64,000 bases of DNA from Colius striatus (taxonomy: Eukaryota; Chordata; Aves; Coliiformes; Coliidae). Both the position numbers and the translations under genes were made by a program. Every line of letters begins with the position of its first letter. The stretch's first letter is position 1. Below, one piece after another: positions 1 through 12,599 of the stretch. The notes under the pieces were generated by a model. The model did not search any database and had not been told where the DNA came from. It saw nothing but the letters and a program-made list of their open reading frames with translations. The stretch spans positions 100,002,362-100,066,361 of the forward strand of contig NC_084759.1 of assembly GCF_028858725.1 (NCBI RefSeq), read 5' to 3'.

Positions 1-1111
1 ATTACTGCATATCTGAAAAAGCGTAACACAATAGGTCTAAAATACTAGCTCTAACTCACATTATATTACCTTATTTCAAACACAAATGTACCATTTCTGT
101 TTTTCTGCAAGCTTCTAACTCCAGTGACATACTACAGATATAAGAGTGAAAAATAGTCTTTATAAAGGATCATACAGATATTACAATACATAGATCTTGT
201 TTAATCACTTCTACTATTTGGGCAGAATATATCTGACCTAACTTACTTATTTTTAAATAACTCTCAAAGAATAGAATGAATCACCTTCAATTGGAGGTTT
301 CCTTTGCATTCCACCAATCATGCAGAAACTACATGGTTAGCTAATCTGCAAACATACTTTTGAAAATATGACAGGTAACTGAGGTGTATCATGCTTTTTT
401 CTCCTTCCAGAATGGCAGCCCTGAAATACATACTGTAAAGACTCTCACAGTCTGTGGAGGACATTGCCAATTTCACCACAACATAAATTGAAAACCAAAT
501 TATTGCTTCCCCTACATTTTCATATGTATATCCTTTTTAATTTTCAGTCTGTTTTTCAAAATACATGCACAAGTGCGCAGATATAGACATACATTTTATA
601 TACATAAACTATACATTGTCATTCTTCATCTTCTGTAACAAACACAAAAACAATTTACCTCAAATTAATAAAAAAATTAATTTCTCCCTCTAGACAATTT
701 ATACTCCTCCCTCCCTCAGTAACTATACTTCTGTTATTAAAAACACTTTCTTGTCACAGAATTGATGATGTCTTTGAAAAATCTGAAACATGTAGAGCTT
801 GTTTCACACTGCATGAGGCTACATAGCTCTACATATGTCCTTAAGACACATTGACCTTAACATAGTACCTGATCGTTGAAATGCACTACTTTACAGAAAG
901 TTGAAGATGGTTGGAATTCATACACACAAAGTAAATGCATACTTCTTACATGACCACAGAATACCACTATTGCTCAAAGATGTAAGATTCAAAGATAATT
1001 CCAGTATGAAAATCTAGCTAAGTTGGTGTGTCTTTAGAGAATTACTCAGGATAAATAATAAATAGAAAATAAACAATAAAGAATAAAGAAACAAATTATT
1101 GTTTCTATCTA
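1..1111. other. Intergenic, nothing recognised
   Basis: AT-rich sequence without a repeat or coding signal that I can name. Confidence 0.6.
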
Positions 1112-4100
1112 TCATAGAATCATAGAATGCTAGGGGTTGGAAGGGGCCTTTAGAGATCACCTAGTCCAACCCCCCTGCAGAAGCAGGTTCACCTAGATCA
1201 GGTCACATAGGAACATGTCCAGGTGGGTCTTGAAGACCTCCAAGGAAGGAGACTCCACAACCCCTCTGGGCAGCCTGTGCCACTGCTCCATCATCCTCAC
1301 AGTGAAATAGTTCTTTCTTATATTTAAGTGGAACCTTTTGTGTTCCAGCTTCATCCCATTACCTCTTGTCCTGTTACTGTCTACTATAGAAAAGAGGGAT
1401 GTCCCAACCTCCTGACACCCATCCTTTAGATATTTACAAATGTTAATAAGATCAACCCTCAATCTCCTCTTCTCCAGACTAAACAGCCCCAGTTCCCCAG
1501 TCTTTCCTCATATTAAAGATGTTCTATATCCTTGATCATCTTGGTGGCCCTGCGATGGACTCTCTCCAGCACTTCCCTGTCTCTCTTGAGCTGAGGAGCC
1601 CAGAACTGGACACAGGACTCCAGATGAGGCCAGAGTAGAGGGGGAGAAGAACCTCCCTTGACCTGCTGGCCACACTCTTCTTGATGCGTCCCAGAAAGCC
1701 ATTGGCCTTCTTTGCCAAGAGGACACATTGCTGGCTCGTATTTAGTTTATTATCAATCAGGACTCCCGGGTCTCTCCCTGCAGAGCTGCTCTTCAGCAGT
1801 TTGACCCCCAGCCTGTACTACTGGTGCATGAGGTTGTTCCTTCCCAGATGCAGGACTCTGCACTTGTCCTTGTTGAACCTCATGAGGTTCCTCTCTGCCC
1901 AACTCTTAAGCTGGTCGAGATCCCGCTGAATTGTAGCACAGCCTTCTGGGGAATCAGCCAGTCCTCCCAGCTTGGTGTCATCAGAGGACTTGCTGAGGGT
2001 ACACTCTGTCCCCTCATCCAGGTCATTGATGAAGATGTTGAACAAGACTGGCCCCAGAACTGATCCCTGTGGAACTCCACTGATCACAGCCCTCCAACTT
2101 GATTCTGTGCCATTTATCACTGTCCTCTGGGCTCTGTCATTCAGCCAGCTTTCAATTCACCTCACCGTCCACTCATCCAAGCCATAATACTGTCTGAGCT
2201 TTCTGATGAGGATATTGTGGGAAACAGTGTCAAAAGCCTTGCTGAAGTCAAGGTAGATGACATCTGCTGCTCATCTAGCCAGCCAGTTATGCACTCATAG
2301 AAGGCTGTCAGGTTGGTCAAACAGGATATCCCCTTGGTGAAGCAATGTTGACTCCCCCTGTTAACCATCTTATCCTTCATATGTTCAGTGACAACATTCA
2401 GGATGAGTTGTTCCATCACTTTTCCAGGGATGGAGGTGAGGCTGACCGGCCTGTAGTTTCCTGGGTCGTCCTTCCTGCCCTTTTTGAAGACTGGCGTGAC
2501 ATTGGCCTTTTTCCAGTCCTTGGGCACCTTGTCTGTCCTCCATGATTGTTCAAAAATGATAGAGAGAGGCTTAGCAATCACATCAGCCAGCTTTCTCAGC
2601 ACTCTAGGATGCATCCCATCAGGACCCATTGACTTATGAGCCTTAAGCTTGCCCAACAAGTCTTTAACCTCTTCCTCTTACACCCAGGGCAAGTCCTCTG
2701 CTGTCCTGGCCATCCTGTTATCCATGCCAGACTGGGCTTCCCAAGGGTCAGCCTTGGCCATAACGACTGAAGCAAAGAAGGCATTCAGTACTTCAGCCTT
2801 CTCTGCATGCTCAGACACCAGGGCATCCTCAGTGTTTAGCAGCGGGCCCACATTACCCCTTGCCATCCTTCTGCTGCTGATGTACTTGAAAAATGCCTTA
2901 TTACTGTCTTTAACATCCCTGGCTAAATTTAATTCTAGGTGGGTTCTAGCTTTCCTAGTTGCACCCCTGCATGCCCTGGCAATCTTCCTATATACTCTTC
3001 CCAAGAAGCCAGTCCCTGTTTCCACCTCTCATATGTGACTGCTTTCTGCCTGAGTTGTCCCAGCAGATCCTTGCTCTTCCATGGAGGCCTCCTACCTCCT
3101 TTTCCTCCTTTCTTGTGCATTGGGACACACTGATCCTGGCTTTGGAGGAAGTGGTGCTTGAAGCTTCATCAGCTCTCATTGGCATTTCTACCATCTAGAA
3201 TCATATCCCATGAGATCTGTCCAAGTAGATCATTGAAGAGGCCGAAGTCGGCTTGACTCACTTTAATTTTCTGTGAGTGTAAGATATTACTTTATGTCTT
3301 GTATTTGTAACAGATGACAGGAATGTAAAGAAAATGTAACATAAATAAATCAGTAGTATTTTGGCCATAATATATTCTGCCACTGATTCTCAACTAGAGA
3401 TTTAAAGTCCTTATAGACTGCCCAGACTTGATTGTCCAAAAGCACTGGGAATTTTATTGTCTCAGAATATACTTTGCTTTAGAATTATAAATAACAACAC
3501 TGGTGGAACTGTAATTTTTGATTACTGGTGAAGTTGTACCTGAAGAAGTCGGCTCACCTGAAATCCAGGGTCACAGTCCTGCTTTGTGTTCTGCCCCTTC
3601 CACACAGATCTTGAACTCTACCATCTCATGGTCACTGCAGCCGAGGTTGCCTCCAACCTTCACATCCCCAACCAAGCCCTCTCTATTGGTCAGTACCAGG
3701 TCCAGGAGCACACCCCTCCTTGTTGGTTCCTTGATCATCTGCGATAGGAAGTTGTCGTCAGCAATCTGTAGGAACCTCCTGGACTGTGTGTGCTTGGCTG
3801 TGTGGCTATCGCAGAAAATATCTGAGTGGTTGAAGTTCCCCATGAGGATCAGGGATTGTGATCATGAGGCAGCTCTCAGCTGTTTGTAGAAGGCCTCATC
3901 CACATCCTCCTCCTGATCAGGTGGCCTGTAGTGGACTCCTACAACAATATCACCTGCCTTGTCCTGGACATTAATTTTTACCCATAAGCACTCTACCCAC
4001 TCCTCATCCCCACCTAGGCACAGTTCAGTACACATTAATTGCTCCCTCACATAGAGTGCAACTCCACCTCCACGCCTTGTCAGTCTGTCTTTCCTGAACA

Positions 4101-4281
4101 ATACATAACCCTCCATGGCTGTGCTCCAGTCATGGCAGCTGTCCCACCACTTCTCTGTGACCGCAATGAAGTCTTAGCCCCACATCCTCACCCACTTCTC
4201 CAGTTCCTCCTGCTTATTCCCCAGGCTGCATGCATTGGTGTAGAGGCAGCGCAGGGGCTTACTCAAACACACAGGTGTTAA
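1112..4281 (-). mobile_element. CR1 LINE, long but 5'-truncated and decayed
   Basis: A CR1 non-LTR retrotransposon on the minus strand. The octamer tail (CATAGAATCATAGAATG on the plus strand) sits at the low end. Going 5' from there, the remains of ORF2 are recognisable in several frames: the C-terminal region ([18 protein letters not shown], 1193-1462), reverse transcriptase pieces with the [20 protein letters not shown] motif (1818-2120) and fingers with MGPDGMHPRVLRKLAD (2162-2659), the linker (2678-3025), and endonuclease parts with LGCSDHEMVEF (3571-3843) and GGGVALYVREQ (3862-4116). The 5' end stops near the start of the endonuclease (LYTNACSLGNKQEELEKW). Frameshifts and stops break the frame, the active-site FADD reads SSDD, and a 291-bp insert interrupts it at 3254-3544. 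It is dead. Confidence 0.95.
3254..3544. mobile_element. 291-bp unidentified insert inside CR1
   Basis: AT-rich sequence with no CR1 similarity breaks the CR1 at one point. The CR1 bases GAAGTCGGCT occur on both sides (3244-3253 and 3545-3554), as expected of a target-site duplication, and removing the insert plus one copy restores continuous CR1. The insert begins TGACTCAC and ends ACCTGAA. It has no poly-A tail, no clear terminal inverted repeat and no recognised family. Confidence 0.6.
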
Positions 4282-7200
4282 AATTAAAGCATTGTCACCA
4301 AAATGACACTGCTTTTCATTCTATACATCTAACTAAAGTGTTCTGATAGTATATTCTCTGCATTACATTATGACTTGTGGTATTAGTCTCAGAAGCCCAA
4401 AGAAAACAGTGGGATATACAATAGATTTTGTTATGTAAGAAAAGTGTAATTGGTAATGCCAATCAACAGTAGGCAATATATTTTGAAAATTTATTTAGGT
4501 AGCATAAATAAGTTCAGCCTGAATTTAAAAAACTACAGACATTCCACATTGCTCTGTTACCCCTGAAAGCTGGGATAAAGAGTTTATAGTTTTGGTTTAG
4601 GACACTGGTCTTGACAGCACTGCATGTTTCTCCGCTAAAACACACATGATAAAGATCCCAAACGAATACTTTCACTGCAACAGCTCCTGGTTGTGTTTTT
4701 TCTTCTTCACAAGCGTAGTGATTACAATCATCAATTTTTTATCCTTGATCTAGCTGAGCATTGAATTAATTCCCAGCTATTAAAGAAGCAGATTCACCTT
4801 GTATGGGAAAGATCTACAATAGAAACTTAACTCACAAAAATAGAGATGGCCTAGAAGCTCCAACCACCTCATGAATAAAGGAATATCAGTGGTCATAAGC
4901 TCTTCTCACTCTCCTGCACACAGTAGTGATTGAAGAATCTCTGCTTAGGAACAATATGTACGCACAACCTGATTCAATAGCACTCAAGTTGATCTTTATA
5001 ATTGTTCTAATACTTTCTGTCCTTCCCTGGCAAAAAGCTACCAACAGCTATCTTTAACTTAAGTCACAGAGATACCACTGGAGTATAAAGACACTCTCAG
5101 GGCTCCAATATGGTATTCAATACAACTCTGACCTTGAAAGTAATGGTAAGAATTTCCATTAATGTCTACAGGAATTATATATGCATGCCATGGAGAGCAT
5201 GAACCTCTAAATGCTTTTACAGTGTGATTTAGAACCCCTTTAAAATGAGTATCACAGTATTTTAAGGCCTAATTCCTCTCATCTCACCCAGCCAAAACTC
5301 ACGTTAGCAAGAAAGGTTTGGACTCATAAAGCATACTGAATTAGAGCCCATAAAAGAAACGAATTGCTTACCAGAGTGATTAAAATCAGGTATGTTTCCA
5401 CAGGGAAAATAAGAAACCTCTTTACAAAAATTAACTGTTAATGGGAGCTAAAATTTCCTTTAATATGTCAACTTCTTTGCCGCTCTTCTCTTTTCCCCAC
5501 CGTACTTTTTAGACTTCAAACAGCTCTGAACACATACACAAACACACAGTACTTCTACTCGAAGTATTACAGACAGTTCTTCTACTTTAATCTGTTATAA
5601 TCCATTCCACTTCCCCACAAATCTCCCTGTTAACGATTTATTTTTTCTCCGTAATATAGTTCTATTATGCAATCAAAGATTTGAAGGAACAAGAAAAATG
5701 TCATAACTGTGTTAAATTTTGATTGTATTCATTATATGTTAGAGTCACATATTGCAGCACACAGTTATGAAGACATCTGAAAGAGCACAAATTTTCATCA
5801 CAAAGAATTCTAAAGACCTCTATTCTGTCTTTGAAACAAAACCCTCTTAAATTTCTGAGAAAACATGCATATGATGTTAACCTGTAACTTCAGAAAAGAC
5901 CCAAACTGACTATCAAGTAATGTTTTACTATCAGTTATTTTTATGTTAACCATTAGTATTTTATTTGCTGTTTCTATTTTTTCCTTTTCAAAGATGTCAG
6001 AGAGGGTCTGATTTATTTTCTCTTAAATATGGGTGTATTTTCACCATCTTTGAATTTTTTTGAGACTCCAAAATCGCATTTAAAAATTATAGAAATGTCT
6101 TAATCCTTCACAACATACACTGAAGAACTAGTTTCCCAGGAATAATATTCCTAACATCAATTTTTGTTACACTTACAGCACAAGATGCATTTTTCATCGT
6201 GTGTCACAGATTTATGAAAATGATTAATTTTTAAACTTATTCATCATTGCACTCATAACTAATGGAAATCATGATGTTGAAATTAAAAAAAAAAAAAAAA
6301 AGATTTTTGTAAGAGATCTAATAGAAATGTTAAAAATTAAGAAAATTATGTTTCTATATCTCCTCTTATCCCCTCTTTAGGAAAACTGATCACAGAAGCT
6401 GTAAGAAATATGCTGTAAGAAATATTTAAGTAATTATCTACAAAATAAATCCAGCTATGCCTGCACTATCAATCACCAATAAAAGCAAGACGTTCGTAAG
6501 ATGCAAAATGAATCAAGATTGTTCTTAAGCTTTCCTCAGTCTTCCACAGTATTACTCAGACCCAAGTCCTTGCATGCAAGGACAGGTTTGGACAATTGCA
6601 GTCACAGCAATAAGCTCTGTGTACCCTGACTGGCTGGTCAAGACACACCCTCTGATCCACCAGCTCTCTTTTACTCCTAGGCAGGATCCAAAAGATAATT
6701 GCCCTTCCACCACTTAAATCCTCAATATTGGTTTCCCTCCTAGATTTTCTTAACTTTATTTCCTCAAGTTTTCCATTATATTTTGTTCAATCTTAATTGT
6801 GGTTTCAAGAACAATTGATAGCAGAACACATATGTGTATTTTTCTCCTCTCCCAGTAATGGTTATAGGACAAAAAAAATTGACTAAAGTTCACTAAAATC
6901 AGTTTTAGTCAAATAAACTTGTTAATCTCTCTGGATAATATCATCCTTAAGTCCAATCCCCAAAATCCACACATCCACTAGGATGTTGGTGTCTCTAAGT
7001 GATTCTGTGTAATACTTCACATAAGCAAAATATCCAAGAACCAAGTAATTATCCATTCATATACACACAAAAAAAAGGGAATCTTTCCATTCCTTGGATA
7101 TTCTAAAATACTAATGATATTGTTCTCTGCAAAATAATTTTTAAGTTGGTGATAACTACATCAGACCTCAAAAACCACTGAGGATATAGCTGAGAGCATT

Positions 7201-8381
7201 AAAAATGATAATTTTTTTCTCTAGAAACAGTATCTATGGACATAATTTTAAAACACCATCCATGTGAGACTGATAGCATTTGCACAAATGCACACCTCAT
7301 GAGCATGGCAAGGAAAAGCAAACAACTGTATTACTGCTTCATCTAAGGAGCCCTGTGAGCTGCTATTTATATCTTCTCCTTTTTCTGCAGATTACTGTTT
7401 CAGTCAAACACATATTTTACTTCTCCTTTACCTTCAATATCAAACAGATCTATGAGAGGAGTAATGAGAACACATTCTTTACTGCAAATGATATGATACT
7501 TTCCAACTACATTGTTCATTTTTTTCCAAATTGTAATAATCCCTGAATAAATTCAGCCAATATCATCTCTGGACAGACTCAAGCTGATTCAAGAGGGAAG
7601 AGGGAGGCATTTTAGATGATGTGCCAATTGCCATCCTCTCAGTGTCTAATAGGTTGATACTACCTGTCATTTTCTGTAAAGAAAGGCTTGGAAAACCTCA
7701 CAGTACTAATGAGCTCAGCATTTATCCTCAGTTTTCTAATATTAACGGAAAAAAAAAAGATTGCTAACTCAAATCTCAGCTAGTTAGAAGCACTTCTTTT
7801 TACCTAAAAAATGACCTATGCAAAGTAGCTAACACGTCTCCAGATTAACCTGCTGTTTAAGAGAGGAAAAAATAACAACAGTGTAGAGGCCACATAACTT
7901 AAAAGTAAGCTAAAATTGCCCACTAGGCCAGGTGGCTGTTCCATTTAACTCATCTTCTAGATGTGTTTAGCAAAACATTTTCTCCAATTAAAGAGGATAT
8001 TCAATATCACTGGTCATTCCCATTCCAGTAAGTTTTACAGGACATAAAAACAGGCTAATGAAGCCAAAATTTTCTTGTGAATATGTGTGCTACTGATAAT
8101 AAACTTTGGAATGATCATTGAATTATGACCTGCAGTAGAACCACCATTGTTAGCCAGTATACATACAGGAACAAATGCAATGCAAAACTTAGGAAATGGA
8201 AAAGATACGAAGTTCCAGGATTCTATTATGGACTTTATTAGAAAACATGAATCCTAAAAAGGAATAAAAAAGAAACACCAGAAAAATGCGAAAATAAAGA
8301 AGGGAATAAGAAGCTAGTTTGGGTAGCAAACACTGGGATATTTCGTTGCTTTATTTTACTCATACTTATTAACACACATAT
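4282..8381. other. Intergenic, nothing recognised
   Basis: AT-rich. It holds a run of 17 A at 6285-6301 with no retroposon body in front. The 88-codon frame at 7280-7546 has no known motif. Confidence 0.6.
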
Positions 8382-8446
8382 CACAGAATCTTAAGGGTTG
8401 GAAGGGACCTCGAAAGATCATCTAGTCCAACCACTCTGCCAGAGCA
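8382..8446 (-). mobile_element. CR1 3'-end fragment
   Basis: A short minus-strand CR1 tail: CACAGAATCTTAAGGGTTGG followed by GAAGGGACCTCGAAAGATCA. Similarity fades after the AGAGCAGGACC stretch. The following 220 bases, up to the LTR, are not recognised. Confidence 0.75.
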
Positions 8447-8675
8447 GGACCAATATGATGCTATTTCTAACAACTCTGATGGTGTTCTCTCTCCTCCCAC
8501 AACCTGACCTGTATTTCCTGTAACCCTGATCAATGGTCCTGTGGATTTGGAGGAGAAAGACAACATAATAGCCAAAGGTTAACTTGAGCAATGAGCTCAC
8601 CAAACCACAGTGCTGGTCAATGTCTGACTGAGGCAAAATTTGGAAGAAATTAACTTCTGTGGTCGATATATATAA

Positions 8676-9665
8676 TGTCGTGGTTTAGGCCCATCAGGGA
8701 ACAAATTAGCCTCGAGTACAGAAGTGGTTGAGAATTGCTCAAGGGCAGGGAGGGCTTAATTGCCCCTTAAGGTTTAGGACAAAAACAGACCAGGCCACTT
8801 GGTTTGGGGAAGAAAGCAGAGAAACAATTTAATGCAACATCAACTAAAACATACCCCCAAAAACCCAAAACATAACCAAAATGAAACAACACAGAGTAGT
8901 ACATCAATGAAGAGTCCAACCAGCCTTTTTAAGAACACCTTCCCGCCACACCTCTCCTCTTCCCGGGCTCAGAGCCCTGATCCCGGGGTTTTTACCCTGT
9001 CCCCCCCTGAACGATTCGGGGGGGCAGGGAGTGGGGGTTTCAGTTAGTCTGTTCCCGATAGCTTCTGCCGTTTGTCCCTCCTCAGGACGGGTGAACTCCA
9101 CACCAGTCCTCCCTGCATGTCTGTGGGGTACCTCACACGCATGGCAGCCCTGCATGGGCTGCTCCAACACGCACTTATTCCAAAGGCTGCAGCTCCTCTC
9201 TGCCTCTCGTGTGGGGCTGCTCTGCGGCGCGCAGGCTCTCCAACACAACCTGGGCCATGGCCGTCTCCCCACACAGTCCCTCGCCCGTCCGGGCTCACTC
9301 ACATGGAGCTGCTGGTAACTCTCAGTCCTGCCAGGGGTCTCCATAGGTTGCAGGGGCACAGCTTGCATTCTCGCCACGGCTTGCAGAGGAGTCTCTGGTC
9401 TATTTCTTCAGCTTCCTTCCTCCTTCTCTGGCTGAAGGGTCCGCGTGGTCGCCTCCATCTTGTATCACTCTTACACCTCCTGACTTGCACTCCCAATTCC
9501 CGTCCCCCAAATAGTGATCGCAGAGGCGCCAGATTGGCCCAGCCGGGCCAGAGGTGGGTCTGAACCCAGGAGCCGGGGGAGAGTCCGCAAACTCTTTACC
9601 GGGTCTTCACTGCAACCCGCTTGCCCTGTTACAAAGCAAAAGCTGCTCCTTGCTAAACCAGAACA
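8676..9665 (+). mobile_element. Solo LTR, endogenous retrovirus (copy 1)
   Basis: A 990-bp element beginning TGTCGTGGTTTAG and ending CTAAACCAGAACA, so its ends are near-perfect inverted repeats with TG...CA termini. It is flanked by the 5-bp duplication TATAA (8671-8675 and 9666-9670). These are the marks of an LTR left after recombination removed the internal genes. It is GC-richer than its surroundings. Three diverged relatives lie at 11194, 12600 and 17217. Reading frames across it (for example 157 and 163 codons) occur in other frames without retroviral motifs and are not genes. Confidence 0.85.
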
Positions 9666-9670
9666 TATAA

Positions 9671-11193
9671 TATGACTGTAAGTCAATTATCTTGCTCCAT
9701 AAATAGTGGACAGTCCAGGGCCTGTTGAGCTCTCCTGTACACCAGTGGGTTCCATGCCAGAATCTCCCCTTGAACAGAGAAGCTTCTCAAAGTTACTCCT
9801 TGAGGTAGAGACACTTCTTGCTGCAATAAATTCTTGGTAAGTGAATTGGGAAAAATCATGTTGAAACTTGATAATCTTGTCTGAGATAAGAAGGATCCAT
9901 TGGGCACTTATAATCCTCTAAACGTAAACTAATGAGACCAAGTCTGGGATTAGGTCTGGACCAGATGCACCTAAACAACTTGCTCAGAAGGAATTTAAAA
10001 TGCAAAGGAGTACCACCTGAACCTCATTATTCAACAGGAGGGTCTCCCTGATAGTATTATCTGACCTTGTCCTCCATGCAGTAAATAATAAAAAATACTT
10101 AGCCTTTGAATCTTGTTAAACTGCTGTTGCATTTATTGACAAACTTTGTAAAATAATTGTTTTATATCAATAAACATATTGCTACTTCTTTCTTACCAGT
10201 AAAGTATGTCTCTCCATCCTCAACCTTAAAAAGAATATTCCCTTTAAAGGAGTTACAATTTGATTCTTGGCTCTATTTTTATGTCTACTATATACTGTCT
10301 TTGCCTCAATGCTCATTTATCTGTCTAAAAGTGATCTATAGTAATATTAACAAGTCAAAAAGGAGTATATAAACTAGAGAAGGACAAAACCAAATAAAGA
10401 TATTCATAAAAAATAAAGTAAGGTATGTTTTTGTTATCCTTGTCTTAGAAAGAGTCATACACTTACACAATTTTGACCAATACATATCTTCCAAAGAGAC
10501 AGTGAAGTTTATGAACATGACAGAAATTATGTCCCTTGAAATCCTTCAAGGCAATTGACAACTACTAACTGGGAAATCTGATGCTTCAAAAGCCTGATAA
10601 ACAGAAAAAAAAGGAATATATTTCCCAGATTATACAGAAAATTACATATTAGAAGCAAATAAATGAGCATATATGTCTTCATACAGTATTGTAAACCTAA
10701 AAGTGCCTCCCACTCAAACTTTCTGTTGTATATTTATAATTCCCCTAGATGGACTCAGTAAATAGCTGTTACACTCTTAAGAAAATAACCTTGAACAAGA
10801 TTTTTAATTTCATCCAGTCAAATGTCATTAATAAATAAATGGAGACCTCCAAAAATGTTTACTGCAAAATAGTACTTAGCACTTCACATAGTTGACCCTC
10901 ATATTCCATCTATTCCGGTTTGTCAAACTGAGAGAACTGCCTGCAGTCAGTGAAAACTCAAAGCCAAAATCCTGCAGTTGTGCTACTTCATGTACAAGAG
11001 TTGCCTTGCCAGAACTTTGTATGCTTACATTGTGTATTAATTTGTAAAGAGTAGATACGAAGACATATATACTCACATTTCCTAAAAGCTCTACAAGGAG
11101 AAAAAAGCCTTTAGTGTGTCAGCTGAAGATCATTCTGTACAATTACTTAATGGCAGCCTTAGTCATTCCAGCCAATTAGGCTTATGAACACAT
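9671..11193. other. Intergenic between LTR copies
   Basis: AT-rich sequence without recognisable repeats between the first and second solo LTR. Confidence 0.55.
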
Positions 11194-12066
11194 CGTCATG
11201 GTTTAGGTCTATTCAGGGACAAAAGATCACAATCAGACTTAAGTACCACAGATCCTGGAACTCCTGAAAGACCAGGAGGGCTTAAATGCCACTTATGATT
11301 CTGGACAAAACAGACCAGGCTACTCAGCTTGGGGAAGAAAATGAAACTTAATTTAATCTGCCTCCAATGAAAACATAACAGAAATATCCAACAGAAAAAT
11401 AAAACAGAATAAGGCAAATGACAGAAGTGCAATCAGCCCTTTAAGACCCCTTTTTCCCCACTCCTCCTCCCTTACCAGGCTCAGAGCCCTGAGCCCAGTG
11501 TCATTACCTCCTTCCCCCATAAGTGGGGCTGGGGGCAGGGAATAGGGGGTGCAGTCAGTCCTTCCCCAATGTCTCTTGCTACCTATCACATTCCTGAGGA
11601 GAAGTGCTCCACACCAACCCTCCCTTGCTCCAACTTGGACTTTCTCACACACCGGGCAGCCCTGCACAGGTTGCTCCAATGGGACGCTGCAACCCCAGTT
11701 CATCTTCTCTGGATTGGGTCTCAACTGCCCGATTCCTTTGATTCCAGAGTCTTCAGCTCTCACCTCCTCTGTCACAAGGTCTCTGCTTGTCGCCATGGGC
11801 TGCAACGGTGTCTCTGGTGTAATACCACTCTTCTTGGCCTTCTTTCCTGACTGCAGGGTCTGCATAGTCCCCTCCATCTTGCCTTTCCATTCCACCTCCT
11901 CCCACACATTTCAAGTTTCCATTCCTCAATATGATGGCAGAAACATTGGCCCAGCCAGGCCAGAGGTGGGTCCAAACCTCAGAGCCGGGGCAAAGTCTGA
12001 GAACTCTTTACTAGGTCTGTACTGCAGCCCCCTCCCCCTGTTACCAAGCAAAAGCAGACCCTCACA
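11194..12066 (+). mobile_element. Solo LTR, same family (copy 2)
   Basis: Starts CGTCATGGTTTAGG (first T changed to C) and aligns along its length with the LTR at 8676: shared blocks include GGGACAAA, GAGGGCTTAA, ACAGACCAGGC, GGGGAAGAAA, CTCAGAGCCCTGA and the 3' part CTGTTACCAAGCAAAAGC. It ends near GACCCTCACA. No convincing target duplication is left. Divergence from copies 1 and 3 is high, so these are separate, old insertions. Confidence 0.75.
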
Positions 12067-12137
12067 AGCTTTCTACCTTGGTCCCTATCATGATCACTTA
12101 TGGCCTTGAATGTCATGCTTTCATCCTTTCACTTAGC

Positions 12138-12282
12138 TCTCCGGAGACACTGGAAACCCACCTGGATGAGTTCCCATGTGACTTATTCTAGGTGGTCCTG
12201 CTCTGGCAGGGGGATTGGACTAAATGATCTTTCAAAGTCCCTTCCAACCCTTAAGATTCTGTGAGATTCTGTGATTCTGTGT
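12138..12282 (+). mobile_element. CR1 3'-end fragment
   Basis: A plus-strand CR1 end: ACTGGAAACCCACCTGGATG, then GGTGGTCCTGCTCTGGCAGG, GGATTGGACTAAATGATC and a tail of GATTCTGTG repeats. It is from a subfamily with TTCTGTG rather than TTCTATG in the tail, like the piece at 8382. Confidence 0.85.
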
Positions 12283-12547
12283 CCTTTGTTGTCATCTTCA
12301 TCTACCCAGGCCCATATTCTCCCTTCTCTATCAAGACCTCTTTGAACAAAAGTCTAGATCTCACAAATAAAATATTGAGCAGTTACAAATCTGGTGGTTC
12401 ACCACACTCAGCTCACCACCTTGTCGGCACATCAGTCTCCCCGAAGCTTAGATCAAGTACATCTACAATAGGAAAAACAAATAAAATAACTCAAACCACA
12501 CCACTCCCACAATATGGACACCACACTACTTCATCTGTACAAGTCCC

Positions 12548-12599
12548 ACAACCTAGCCTTGAAGTCCTCCAGGAATGAGTCATCTACAGCCTCTTTAAG
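12548..12599 (-). mobile_element. Old CR1, 3'-side part, split by LTR copy 3
   Basis: ACCTAGCCTTGAAGTCCTCC and the following bases match CR1 in minus orientation and run directly into the LTR at 12600. The same CR1 resumes at 13431 with CTGAGCAACTTGTTTCAGTG, which is the next stretch of the CR1 consensus. Confidence 0.7.

Noticed and set aside
1112..1132. Octamer repeats at CR1 ends as CRISPR-like or satellite repeats
   Set aside because: CATAGAAT units are the normal 3' tail of CR1 elements.
11353..12109. Frames of 184 and 186 codons on opposite strands
   Set aside because: They overlap each other inside LTR copy 2, which is typical of chance frames in GC-rich repeat.
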